A DNA stretch of 64,000 nucleotides, taken from NCBI RefSeq assembly GCF_002797715.1, contig NZ_PGFF01000001.1, positions 2,565,304 to 2,629,303 of the forward strand, in the 5' to 3' direction. The notes below the pieces were generated by a model that worked only from the letters and a program-made list of their open reading frames with translations, made no database searches and was not told the DNA's origin. Position numbers and translations under genes: made by a program. This document shows, piece after piece, positions 9,380 through 17,648 of this stretch. Within the stretch, counting starts at the first letter, position 1; every line of letters begins with the position of its first letter. The DNA is from Diaminobutyricimonas aerilata. GTDB taxonomy: Bacteria; Actinomycetota; Actinomycetes; Actinomycetales; Microbacteriaceae.

Positions 9380-11050
9380 ATGACCACCCGCACCAGCTCC
9401 CGCCGCGTCGCGGCGGGTGCCGCCACCGGAGCGATCCTGCTCTCCCTCGCCTACGGCGGGGCCGCCGCAGTCGCCGACGAGATCGCCCCCGCGGTCGACG
9501 CGGCGCCGGCCGCGACCGAGTCGCCCGCGCAGCCCGCCGAGGCCCCCGCCGCCGAGGCGCCCGCCGCCCCCGCGGTCGAGCAGGCCCCGGATGCCGCGCC
9601 CGCCGCCGCATCGCCCGCCGAGACGCTCGCCGAGCCGTCCGAGCCCGAGCAGCCGACCGAGCCCGACGAGCCGACCGACCCGCAGGAGCCGACCGACCCC
9701 GAGGAGCCCACCGAGCCGGAGGATCCCGACGTGATCGCCCCGGCCCTGGTCGTCGCGATGCCCGCTCCCGCGCCGCGCGGCTGGTACACCGAGCCGGTCA
9801 GCATCGAGCTCGTCGCCGGCGACGCCGAGAGCGGTGTCGCCTCGATCATGTGGCAGGTCGACGGAGGGCCGGCGCAGACCATCCCCGGTGACATCGGCAT
9901 CGCCACCATCGGCTTCGGCGGCGACCACGAATTCGCCGCGTGGGCGGTGGATGTCGCCGGCAACAGCTCCGAGGTCGCGACCCGCACGGTGATGATCGAC
10001 ATGGCGGCCCCCTACGTCCAGTCGTTCTCGCAGCCGCAGGACGCCGTGTTCCAGCTCGGCGCGGACGTCACGCTCGAGTTCGAGTGCTCCGACGACCTGT
10101 CGGGCGTCGACATGTGCATCACCGGTGAACTCCCGAACGGCAAGCTCGACACGAGCACCGTGGGCGACCACACCGTCGACGTGATCGCGGTCGACGTGGC
10201 CGGCAACCAGACCGTCATCCCGTACCGCTACTCGGTCACCGACGCCGACACCTCGGCGCCCGCGATCACCGCCACCGCATCGGGCACGCACGTCAACGAC
10301 CAGTGGTTCACGGGCACCGACGCGAAGGTCACCCTCGAGGTGGCGGATGCCACGGAAGAGGGCGTGTCGATCCACTACACGATCCCCGGCATGCCCGAGG
10401 TGTCGGTCGACGGCACGTCGACGGAGTTCCTCGTCCCGAGCGACGGCGCCTTCGACATCGCCTACTACGCCGAGGACGCCGCGGGCAACCGCAGCGAGAC
10501 GCAGACGATCACGGTGCGCCGTGACACCGTGGTGCCGACGATCGCGTACGCGGCGCACTACACGGACGGCACCCCGGTCGAGAACGGGGCGGTCGTGCCG
10601 CAGAACGCCGAGATCGAGTTCGGGCACGAGTGCGTCGACAGCATCTCCGGTGTCGCGGATTGCACGAGCGAGGTGCAGAACGGCGAGTTCCTCGACACCA
10701 AAGACCTCGGCGGGCACTCGGTGCTGCTCATGAGCACGGATGCGGCCGGCAACGAGGTGAGCGTCATCTTCGACTACACCGTCGAGGAGCCGAGCGAGCC
10801 GACCGATCCGGGTAACGGCGGCGAGGAGCCGACCGACCCCGTCGGTGATGGCGGCGCCCCCGCCCAGCCCGGCACCGGCCAGCCCGCGCCGGCCGTCGTG
10901 ACCCCGGCCCGCAACACCGCCGATGACGACCGCCTCGCGTCGACCGGCGTCTCGCAGGTCGCCGGCATCGCGGGCCTCGTGGCCGCGCTCCTGGCGGGAG
11001 GATTCGGCCTCACCGCCCTCGGCGTCGCCCGCCGTCGCCGCGCCAGCTGA
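9380..11050 (+). CDS. LASTG-anchored Ig-like repeat surface protein 2
   Basis: 556 residues, paralogous along its full length to the proteins at 7423 and 11247, closer to the latter. Signal peptide 1-34 ending near AVADE. The stalk is an unusually regular Pro/Glu/Asp/Thr array of EPTDPxEPT-type units (about 90-122). Beta-sandwich repeats include two Cys-x9-Cys loops and a repeated LDTSTVGDHTVDV motif. LASTG is about 40 residues from the end, followed by a hydrophobic segment and RRRRAS tail. AAGGA precedes the ATG at 9380, ruling out the longer open frame. It has its own SARP-like promoter and terminator, so it is monocistronic. Confidence 0.86.
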   Translation: MTTRTSSRRVAAGAATGAILLSLAYGGAAAVADEIAPAVDAAPAATESPAQPAEAPAAEAPAAPAVEQAPDAAPAAASPAETLAEPSEPEQPTEPDEPTDPQEPTDPEEPTEPEDPDVIAPALVVAMPAPAPRGWYTEPVSIELVAGDAESGVASIMWQVDGGPAQTIPGDIGIATIGFGGDHEFAAWAVDVAGNSSEVATRTVMIDMAAPYVQSFSQPQDAVFQLGADVTLEFECSDDLSGVDMCITGELPNGKLDTSTVGDHTVDVIAVDVAGNQTVIPYRYSVTDADTSAPAITATASGTHVNDQWFTGTDAKVTLEVADATEEGVSIHYTIPGMPEVSVDGTSTEFLVPSDGAFDIAYYAEDAAGNRSETQTITVRRDTVVPTIAYAAHYTDGTPVENGAVVPQNAEIEFGHECVDSISGVADCTSEVQNGEFLDTKDLGGHSVLLMSTDAAGNEVSVIFDYTVEEPSEPTDPGNGGEEPTDPVGDGGAPAQPGTGQPAPAVVTPARNTADDDRLASTGVSQVAGIAGLVAALLAGGFGLTALGVARRRRAS

Positions 11051-11066
11051 CGCCGAGCGATTCACG

Positions 11067-11136
11067 AAGGGCCGCCCGGATTCCGGGCGGCCCTTTCCGC
11101 ATACCCGGGCCGCCCGTCCGCATACTCGGGCGGCCC
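11067..11136 (+). terminator. Double terminator after surface protein 2
   Basis: Two consecutive stem-loops share the arm GGGCCGCCCG/CGGGCGGCCC. The first, at 11067-11095, has a 12-bp or longer stem and runs into CTTT. The second is at 11107-11136 with a 10-base loop and ends in CTT. The second looks like a duplicated copy of the first. They separate surface protein 2 from the promoter of surface protein 3. Confidence 0.8.
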
Positions 11137-11149
11137 TTCCGCATCCGCA

Positions 11150-11209
11150 TTGCAACACCGTTGCAGCGCTCCGCGACGCTCTCCCGGCACTGAACACCGC
11201 TCATAACGT
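11150..11209 (+). promoter_or_regulatory. SARP-type direct repeat and -10 box upstream of surface protein 3
   Basis: TTGCA at 11150-11154 and 11161-11165, then TAACGT at 11204-11209, giving the same 60-bp span as the copies at 6797 and 9283. The leader after the box (GATCCCCC, then an AAGGA ribosome site) is similar to that of surface protein 2, showing that promoter and gene were duplicated together. Confidence 0.7.
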
Positions 11210-11246
11210 GGTTCCCGACCTGATCCCCCGAGTAACAAGGACAGCC

Positions 11247-12905
11247 ATGAACACCCGCATCAGCTCTCGCCGCGTCGCCGCGGGCGCCGCCACCGGAGCG
11301 ATCCTGCTCTCCCTCGTCTACGGCGGGGCGGCGGTCGCCGACGAGATCGGGCCCGCCGCCGAGCAGGCGCCCGTCTCAACCGACGCACCCGCCGCGGCTG
11401 TGGCCCAGCCCGCCGCCACCGACGCGCCCGTCGAGGCTCCGACCCAGCCCACCGCCGAACCGACGACCGGACCGACCAAGCAGGCGCCGGTCGAGCCGGC
11501 TCGACCCGCCGCGGACCCGGCGTCCGCTGCCACGCCGGCACCGGCTGAGCCGGAGGTCGCGACCTCGCAGCCGATCGCCCTGGCCGACCCAGACACGACC
11601 GCGCCGTCGATCATCGTCGAGGTGCCGCCCGCATCCCCCCGCGGCTGGTACACCGGCGCAGTCAAGATCACGCTCGCCGCGGGCGACCCGGGGAACAACC
11701 TGCGAGGCATCGTGTACTCCATCGACGGTGGTCCGGAGCACTGGATCGTCGGTCCCGGCGGCGCGGCCACGATCGAGACCGGCGGAGAGCACGTATTCAG
11801 CGCCTACGCGGTCGATTGGGCGGACAACCGCTCGGCCGTGGCCACGAGTGCCGTGAACATCGACCTGGCCGCGCCGTACGTGGCGACGTTCTCGCAGCCG
11901 CAGGACTCGGTCTATCCGCTCGACTTCGAGGTAAGCCTCGGCTACCTCTGCGCGGACGACCTCTCCGGCGTCGACTCCTGCTACGACGAGGACCGCCTCG
12001 AGGGCATGCTCGACACGAGCACCGTGGGCGAGCACACGGTCGACGTGATGGCGCGCGATGTCGCCGGCAACGAGACCGTCATCCCGTTCCGGTACTCCGT
12101 GGTCGACGACGACATCACCGCTCCCGCGATCACCGCCGTCGCATCCGGTCCGCACACGAACGATGAGTGGTTCACCGGGGAGACCCGCGTCGAGTTCCAG
12201 GTGCATGACACCACAGAGGAGGGCGTGTCGATCACCTATCAGGTGCCGGGCCGGTGGCCGACCACGGTGCGTGACACGCGGGCCGCGACGTTGATCGACA
12301 CCGACGGGGTGTTCGACATCACCTACTACGCCGAGGACGCGGCGGGCAACCGCAGTGAGCAGCAGACGATCACGGTGCGCCGCGACACCGTCGTGCCGGT
12401 CATCGCCCACGCGGCCCACGACGCATCCGGAGCACCCGTCGGGAACGGCGCCGTCGTCGCCCAGAACGCGGAGATCGAGTTCGGTTACGAATGCACCGAC
12501 ACGACCTCGGGCGTCGCGGAGTGCTCCAGTGAGGTGCAGAGCGGCGAGCTGCTCGACACTCGGGACCTCGGCGGTCATTCCGTGCTGCTGACGAGCACCG
12601 ACGCCGCCGGCAACGAGGTCAGCGTCATCTTCGACTACACCGTCGAAGAGGTCGTCGACCCCGTCGACCCCGGCAACGGCGGTGAAGAGCCGACCGACCC
12701 CATCGGCGGCGCCCCCGACCAGCCCGGCACCGCACAGCCCACCCCGGCCGTCGTGACCCCCGCGCGCAGCACCACCTCGGACGACGACCGCCTCGCATCC
12801 ACCGGTGTCGAGCAGGTCACCCCGCTCGGTGTGCTGACCGCGGGCATGCTCGCGGTCGGGTCCGCCCTCATCGCGATCGGTCTGCGTCGCCGCAGCGCCC
12901 GCTGA
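11247..12905 (+). CDS. LASTG-anchored Ig-like repeat surface protein 3
   Basis: 552 residues, same architecture as the two upstream paralogues: signal peptide 1-32, Pro/Ala/Thr-rich stalk (about 35-110), and OmpL47-type repeats (YSIDGG and DTTAPSI motifs) alternating with repeats carrying Cys pairs (LCADDLSGVDSC and ECTDTTSGVAEC). The C-terminus has a Pro/Asp/Gly linker, LASTG about 38 residues from the end, a hydrophobic helix and RRRSAR tail. Its stalk differs from the others in sequence but not in bias, suggesting fast divergence there. AAGGA lies 6 bases before ATG 11247. Expected to be cell-wall linked by a class E sortase encoded elsewhere. Confidence 0.86.
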   Translation: MNTRISSRRVAAGAATGAILLSLVYGGAAVADEIGPAAEQAPVSTDAPAAAVAQPAATDAPVEAPTQPTAEPTTGPTKQAPVEPARPAADPASAATPAPAEPEVATSQPIALADPDTTAPSIIVEVPPASPRGWYTGAVKITLAAGDPGNNLRGIVYSIDGGPEHWIVGPGGAATIETGGEHVFSAYAVDWADNRSAVATSAVNIDLAAPYVATFSQPQDSVYPLDFEVSLGYLCADDLSGVDSCYDEDRLEGMLDTSTVGEHTVDVMARDVAGNETVIPFRYSVVDDDITAPAITAVASGPHTNDEWFTGETRVEFQVHDTTEEGVSITYQVPGRWPTTVRDTRAATLIDTDGVFDITYYAEDAAGNRSEQQTITVRRDTVVPVIAHAAHDASGAPVGNGAVVAQNAEIEFGYECTDTTSGVAECSSEVQSGELLDTRDLGGHSVLLTSTDAAGNEVSVIFDYTVEEVVDPVDPGNGGEEPTDPIGGAPDQPGTAQPTPAVVTPARSTTSDDDRLASTGVEQVTPLGVLTAGMLAVGSALIAIGLRRRSAR

Positions 12906-12920
12906 TCCATCCGCGAACGA

Positions 12921-12950
12921 GCGGGCCGTTGCCTTCGGGCGGCGGCCCGC
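12921..12950 (+). terminator. Stem-loop terminator after surface protein 3
   Basis: Arms GCGGGCCG (12921-12928) and CGGCCCGC (12943-12950), 14-base G-rich loop, followed by TTCGTCGT. It closes the surface-protein cluster. Confidence 0.7.
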
Positions 12951-12979
12951 TTCGTCGTGCCGGCCCCGCCCAGGGTTGC

Positions 12980-13004
12980 GCTTCGACAGGCTCGCTCAGC
13001 GACC
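12980..13004 (+). repeat. Dispersed repeat, type A (TTCGACAGGCTC family)
   Basis: GCTTCGACAGGCTCGCTCAG followed by CGACC. Related copies occur at 14281 (inside a terminator), 52273 and 54285. All are intergenic. Confidence 0.6.
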
Positions 13005-13106
13005 ACCCATCGCCGAGCTCGGCGAGCGCGACGTCCATCCGAGGATCGACCCGACTGCATCGCACGGCCGACGCCTGCGGCGGCACGCATCCGTAAGCTC
13101 GGGGCA

Positions 13107-14252
13107 ATGGGTGAGTGGACGTGGCAGGCCGGGTTCGGCGTCTTCGGGGGGCTGCTGCTCTTCGGAGCGCTGCTCGTACCCGCGGTCATGGTGCAGTACC
13201 GCCGGTACGGCCGCATCAGCGCGCGGCGGATGCTCGGCGCGGTCGCGCTCAGCATCTACGGTGTCGCCCTGGTCGCCTACACGCTGCTGCCTCTCCCGTC
13301 ACCTGAGCAGGCCTGCGCGGCGGACCAGTCGCGGCTCGTCAACCTCATCCCCTTCCACTTCATCGACGACATCGCGCGCGAGAATCCGGGCGCGTCACCA
13401 CTCGGCCTGGCTACCAGCCGGGCGTCGCTGCAGGTCGTGTTGAACGTGGCCCTTTTCGTGCCGCTCGGCGTGTTCGTGCGGCGCTACTTCCACCGCGGCA
13501 CGCTCACGACCACGATCGTCGGCTTCGCCGGATCGGTGCTCATCGAGCTGACGCAGTACACCGGCCTGTTCGGTCTCTACGCCTGCTCCTACCGCGTCGC
13601 CGATGTCGACGACGTGCTCGCCAACACGCTCGGCGCGGTGCTCGGCGGACTCGTCGCCCCCGCCGTGCTGTGGTGGATGCCCCGACGACGCGACCTCGAA
13701 GCGACGCGCCTCGAGCCGCGGCCGGTGAGCGGCTGGCGGCGCTGGTTGGGCATGCTGCTCGACGTGCTGATCTTCGGCTTCATCAGCTCCGTCGTCTCGG
13801 TTGCCGCCACCCTCCTCCGCACCCTCATCGCGGGCACGTCGGAGGTCGCCCCGCACCCGATCGAACACGTCGTCGCGCACCTCGTGCCCGGGCTGCTCGT
13901 GTTCTTCGTCCCGGCGCTCTTCGGATACGGCGCGTCGCTCGGTCAGCGGATCGTGTTCCTCGCGCCCGTCTGGGACGGCGCGCCCGGATCCACCGGGCAA
14001 CGTCTGGCGCGGGCATCCGTCACCGGCGGCGCCTACACGCTCGGGCTCGCGCTCGGCGACTTCGGCGGTTACGCGCCGTTCGCGCTGCTGAGCGTGCTGA
14101 CCTCGCTCGTGGTGCTCGTGTCGTTCACGTCGGTGCCGTTCACGCGCGGGCACCGCGGTCTCTCCGGCGCGCTCACCGGAGCCGACATGGCGGACGCCCG
14201 CGCACTGCCGCACGTGCCGACCGCGACCGCCGCTCTCACCCCACCCGGCTGA
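13107..14252 (+). CDS. VanZ-RDD fusion membrane protein
   Basis: 381 residues. The N-terminal part (about 10-190) is VanZ-like: LVNLIPF, NVALFVPLG, a LIELTQY helix and ADVDDVLANTLGAVLG are the family's signature stretches. The C-terminal part (about 205-345) is RDD-like, with GWRRWLGMLLDVLIF and GASLGQRIVFLAPV matching the conserved blocks of that family. About eight membrane segments in all. VanZ proteins are linked to glycopeptide tolerance in some Firmicutes, but the actinobacterial VanZ-RDD fusions have no proven role. ATG at 13107 is chosen because the upstream open frame is Arg-rich and unlike a protein N-terminus. Confidence 0.82.
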   Translation: MGEWTWQAGFGVFGGLLLFGALLVPAVMVQYRRYGRISARRMLGAVALSIYGVALVAYTLLPLPSPEQACAADQSRLVNLIPFHFIDDIARENPGASPLGLATSRASLQVVLNVALFVPLGVFVRRYFHRGTLTTTIVGFAGSVLIELTQYTGLFGLYACSYRVADVDDVLANTLGAVLGGLVAPAVLWWMPRRRDLEATRLEPRPVSGWRRWLGMLLDVLIFGFISSVVSVAATLLRTLIAGTSEVAPHPIEHVVAHLVPGLLVFFVPALFGYGASLGQRIVFLAPVWDGAPGSTGQRLARASVTGGAYTLGLALGDFGGYAPFALLSVLTSLVVLVSFTSVPFTRGHRGLSGALTGADMADARALPHVPTATAALTPPG

Positions 14253-14275
14253 GCGCGTCGGAGCGGGCTGCGCGT

Positions 14276-14305
14276 CCGTTCCCTTCGACAGGGCTCAGGG
14301 AACGG
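14276..14305. terminator. Bidirectional terminator built from a type A repeat
   Basis: Arms CCGTTCCC (14276-14283) and GGGAACGG (14298-14305) enclose TTCGACAGGGCTCA, i.e. a copy of the dispersed type A repeat forms the loop. It sits between the convergent VanZ and CDF genes and could serve both. Confidence 0.7.
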
Positions 14306-14309
14306 AGCC

Positions 14310-15323
14310 CTACCGCTCCCCGCCCGACGTCACGCCGGGCAGGAACTCGTCCGGAAGCTCAGCGACCGGCACGATGACCATGTCCTGCACCTTCCAGTCG
14401 AGCGAGGAGCACAGCTCCCGCGCCTGCTCGAGTTGTTCGAGCTTCGGCATGCGCCCGCGCTTGGGCACCACGAACGACTCGATGTGGAACACGTGTCCCT
14501 CGTCCCGCACGCGCGAGCGGGCCTGCTCGACCCACCGCAGCTCCCGCAGGGTGCGGTCGATGCGCGCGGCGAGCGGATGCGGCTTCTTGTCGTCGTACGT
14601 CTTCGCCGACGCGTCCATGAGCGCGCCGATCGCGCCGCGCACGTTCTTCATCCCGTCCCAGCCGATGCTCGCCGAGATGATGAGCGCCGCGGCCGCGTCC
14701 GCCCACCAGAGTCCGACCCCGATGCCGAGGATGCCCGCGATGCCCGCGGCCGCGGTCTGCCAGTCGGCCTTGTTCATGTCGGCGTCGGCATACAGCACCT
14801 TGTCGTGCAGCGCTTCGGCGCGCTTGAGCTTCATCCGGCCGAGGATGACGGGCGGGATGCTCGTGATCGCGAGGGCGGCGATCATGAGCCAGCCCAACCA
14901 GAAGGTGACGCCGAAGAGGGTGATGCCGCCGATGCTCGGATGCTCCGCGGACACGAGCTTGGATGCGGAGTCGAAGAAGAGGTAGAAGCCCATCACGAGC
15001 AGCGCCACCGCGGCGACGAGGTGCGCGACGCCCGTCGCGCGGTGGAAGCCGTACGGATGCGCGACGGTCGGCTTCAACCGCACCACCCGCGTCGCGACGA
15101 GGAACGCGATCGGCGGGAGGAACGAGAGCATGTCCTCGATCCACGCCGCCCGCATGGCCTGCGAACTGCCGAGCACGAGGGCCACGATCGTCACCGTGAC
15201 GGCGAGGAATCCGATGGTCGCCCACTCGAGGCGCGTGGCCTGGGCGAGGGCGCGCTGTTGCTCATCCGGCAGCCTGGTGTGTCCGAACCAGCCCTTCGGG
15301 TTCGTGCGCTCGCTCACGCTCAT
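14310..15323 (-). CDS. Cation diffusion facilitator (CDF) family transporter
   Basis: 337 residues with about six membrane helices (35-245) and a C-terminal cytosolic domain (about 250-325). CDF hallmarks: HPYGFHR after the third helix and an ADADMNKADWQT stretch before the fifth, where metal-binding residues usually lie. CDF proteins exchange divalent metals (Zn, Mn, Co, Fe) for protons; the metal cannot be assigned here. Its start overlaps the stop of the upstream lipoprotein by 4 bases, so the two are translationally coupled. The C-terminal domain is basic and lacks a His-rich loop. Confidence 0.85.
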   Translation of the reverse strand: MSVSERTNPKGWFGHTRLPDEQQRALAQATRLEWATIGFLAVTVTIVALVLGSSQAMRAAWIEDMLSFLPPIAFLVATRVVRLKPTVAHPYGFHRATGVAHLVAAVALLVMGFYLFFDSASKLVSAEHPSIGGITLFGVTFWLGWLMIAALAITSIPPVILGRMKLKRAEALHDKVLYADADMNKADWQTAAAGIAGILGIGVGLWWADAAAALIISASIGWDGMKNVRGAIGALMDASAKTYDDKKPHPLAARIDRTLRELRWVEQARSRVRDEGHVFHIESFVVPKRGRMPKLEQLEQARELCSSLDWKVQDMVIVPVAELPDEFLPGVTSGGER

Positions 15324-15787
15324 GCCTTCTCCGTGAGGAACGTCTCGAGTTCGAGCAGGAACGCGTTCTCGCCCATCCGGGTGAGCATCACGTGCTTCAC
15401 GGTCTCGCCCTGCTCATCGACCTCGTCGACGTACGCGGCGGTCATCGCCGCCTTCTCCGACCACGGGGTGTCGTTCGCGAACCCGCCGACGGCCATGTCG
15501 ATCTCGCCGCGGTCGAGCCGGTCGATGAGTTCCTGCTCGCTGCCGGTCACCCACTCGACTCGCGCGTCCAGGTGCTCCGCGAACCGCTCGACGAGTTCCG
15601 GTTCACTGCCGGTCGGCACGGCACCGTCGATCTGCACCCACTCCTCGTTGGCGGTCGCGCCGACCACGAGCGTGCCACCGCGCACGCGGTCGAGGGTGCC
15701 GTACGGGTCGGTCGGGATGCTGACGCCGCATGCGGTCAGCGCCGCCGCCAGCACGCCGGTCACCAGGAGCGCGATGGTGCGTCTCAC
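15320..15787 (-). CDS. One-lobe solute-binding-like lipoprotein
   Basis: 155 residues with GTG start and a GGAGG ribosome site. Signal peptide with lipobox LTAC (Cys about 20), then a segment resembling lobe I of family 3 solute-binding proteins (GGTLVVGATANEEW, ERFAEHLDARVEWV, DRLDRGEIDMAVGGF). Full binding proteins are about 250-300 residues with two lobes; this one stops after about half. It is in frame, well started and coupled to the CDF gene, so it looks like a functional short protein rather than a broken one. It may present or sense a solute for the transporter; that is inference. Confidence 0.7.
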   Translation of the reverse strand: MRRTIALLVTGVLAAALTACGVSIPTDPYGTLDRVRGGTLVVGATANEEWVQIDGAVPTGSEPELVERFAEHLDARVEWVTGSEQELIDRLDRGEIDMAVGGFANDTPWSEKAAMTAAYVDEVDEQGETVKHVMLTRMGENAFLLELETFLTEKA

Positions 15788-15883
15788 GATTCCCCTCCCC
15801 CGGTCCGTCTCGGTGCCGAGGCTAGTCCGGAGGACCGGCCGCTGTCAGCCGGCGTTCAGCGTGCGTCCAGAAGTGGATCGGGC

Positions 15884-16714
15884 CTACTTGACGCTGCCCG
15901 CGGCGAGCCCGCCGACGAGGCGCCGCTGGAAGAGCACCGCGGCGGCGAAGACGGGCACGATCCCGACGAGGGAGGCGGCCGCGATCTTGCCGTAGTGGGG
16001 CGTGCGCTCGCCGTAGAACATCGACAGCACCACGGGCAGCGTCTGGGCGTCGTCGCTCTGCGTGAGGAACGTGGCCAGCAGGAACTCGTTGTAGTTCAGG
16101 ATCGCCACGATGATGCCGATCGAGACGAGGGCGGGCGAGACGACCGGCGCGATGATCGACAGCAGCAGTCGCACCGGGCCGGCCCCGTCCATCCGCGCCG
16201 CCTCGTCGAGCTCGCTGGGCAGTCTGCGCAGGAAACCCTCCAGCAGCCAGATCGCGACCGGCAGGTTCACGAGCGCGTAGACGAGCGTGAGCCCGATGAG
16301 GGTGTTGTTGAGTTCCAGGATGCGCAACAGGGTGAACAACGGCACCACGGCGACGATCGGCGGCAGCAGCCACGGGCTCATGAGCGTTCCGCCGAGGGTG
16401 GCCCCGCCGGTGCGGTACCGCACGATCGCCCACGCCGCCGGCAGGGCGAACGCGAGCGTGAGCGCCGCGCCGACCGCGGCGGCGAAGAGGGAGTTGCCCA
16501 CACCGCGCAACAGCTCCGTGCCGGTGACGACGTCCGACCAGTTCGACCACGCCGGTGTTGCGGGCACGAGCACGCCCGAGGTGACCTCGTCGCGGCCCAT
16601 GAGCGACACCGACGCGAGGTAGGCGAGCGGCACGATCACGACGGCGAGGGTGATCGCCACGACGGCGGTGGACATGCGGTTCCCACCCGGGCGGGTGGTG
16701 CGTTCACGACTCAT
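15884..16714 (-). CDS. ABC transporter permease, MalG type
   Basis: 276 residues, six predicted membrane helices, EAA loop at ELDEAARMDGAGPVRLL (about 170-186), which contacts the ATPase. Second permease of the importer encoded by 15884-18966. Its start overlaps the upstream permease by 11 bases. No ATP-binding subunit is encoded nearby, so it presumably shares a general MsiK-like ATPase. Substrate unresolved: the fold is that of carbohydrate importers, but the divergent neighbours are FMN-dependent oxygenases. Confidence 0.85.
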   Translation of the reverse strand: MSRERTTRPGGNRMSTAVVAITLAVVIVPLAYLASVSLMGRDEVTSGVLVPATPAWSNWSDVVTGTELLRGVGNSLFAAAVGAALTLAFALPAAWAIVRYRTGGATLGGTLMSPWLLPPIVAVVPLFTLLRILELNNTLIGLTLVYALVNLPVAIWLLEGFLRRLPSELDEAARMDGAGPVRLLLSIIAPVVSPALVSIGIIVAILNYNEFLLATFLTQSDDAQTLPVVLSMFYGERTPHYGKIAAASLVGIVPVFAAAVLFQRRLVGGLAAGSVK

Positions 16715-17648
16715 GGTTCGCCTGCAACCTCCGGGTCAGGAACGCGACGGGAAGGGTGACGACGGTCACCACGACGGCGAGCAACAGGGTGACGGCGGCG
16801 GCCATACCGACGTCGAACTCCCGCAACGCGAGCTGGTAGACGATGTACGACGCCGTCGTCGTCGACTGCCCCGGACCGCCCGAGGTCATCATGAAGATCA
16901 GGTCGAACACCTTGAAGGCGAGCACGAGGCGGATGAAGAACGCCGCCGCCACGACCCCGGCGATCGCGGGCAGGGTGATGTGCCGGAACAACCCGAACCC
17001 GTGGGCGCCGTCGAGCCGCGCCGCCTCGATCGGCTCCTCGTCCTGCGCGAGGAGCGCGGTGAACACGAGGAGCGCCACGAGCGGGGTCCACTCCCACACG
17101 TCGGCGACGGCGATCGCCGGCAGCGACCACGCGGACGACGACAGCGGCGACACGCTCGCGGGGTCCCCGCCCGCGAACCCGGTCACGGTGGCGAGCAGTC
17201 CGCCGCCGGGGTTGTAGACGAGCTTCCACAGCGTGCCGACGATCACCGGCGGCATGATGAGCGGCAGCAGCAGCACGGTGCGTACGATCGAGCCGCTCGC
17301 CACCGAGTGCCGCAACGCGAGCGCAACCACCACCCCGAGCACGAGACTCACGACCGAGACGCCGACCGCGTACGCCGTGCCGCGCACGAGCGAAGCGACG
17401 ATGTCCGCATCCAGCAGCGCCGCTTCGAGGTTCGCCGTGCCGACCCACTCCTGGAACGGCTTGCCGAGCGACGACTCCGAGAACGCGGCGGCGACGATGA
17501 ACAGCAGCGGGTAGAGACCGAGCACGAGCAGGGCGAGCACGGCCGGGCTGACGAACAGCCGATGCGCCCGCGCATCCCCCCGCCGTGAACGGCGACGGAT
17601 GCGCGAGCGCACGGCTGCCGCGGGGAGCGGCAGGGAGGTCTCAGCCAA
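16704..17648 (-). CDS. ABC transporter permease, MalF type
   Basis: 314 residues, six helices after a basic N-terminus (RSRIRRRSRRGDARAH), EAA loop EPIEAARLDGAHGFGLF (about 200-216). It overlaps the binding-protein gene by 8 bases at its start and the second permease by 11 at its end, so the three genes form one tightly coupled operon. Confidence 0.85.
   Translation of the reverse strand: MAETSLPLPAAAVRSRIRRRSRRGDARAHRLFVSPAVLALLVLGLYPLLFIVAAAFSESSLGKPFQEWVGTANLEAALLDADIVASLVRGTAYAVGVSVVSLVLGVVVALALRHSVASGSIVRTVLLLPLIMPPVIVGTLWKLVYNPGGGLLATVTGFAGGDPASVSPLSSSAWSLPAIAVADVWEWTPLVALLVFTALLAQDEEPIEAARLDGAHGFGLFRHITLPAIAGVVAAAFFIRLVLAFKVFDLIFMMTSGGPGQSTTTASYIVYQLALREFDVGMAAAVTLLLAVVVTVVTLPVAFLTRRLQANHES

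Noticed and set aside
9194-11197. 667-codon open frame on the minus strand opposite surface protein 2
   Set aside because: It is Gly/Arg-rich low-complexity shadow of a high-GC gene, with no ribosome site, and repeats whenever the opposite strand repeats. The same reasoning excludes many other long antisense frames.
15320-15787. Pseudogene remnant of a solute-binding protein
   Set aside because: Intact start, signal peptide, lipobox and 4-base overlap with the next gene; no further binding-protein sequence downstream in any frame.
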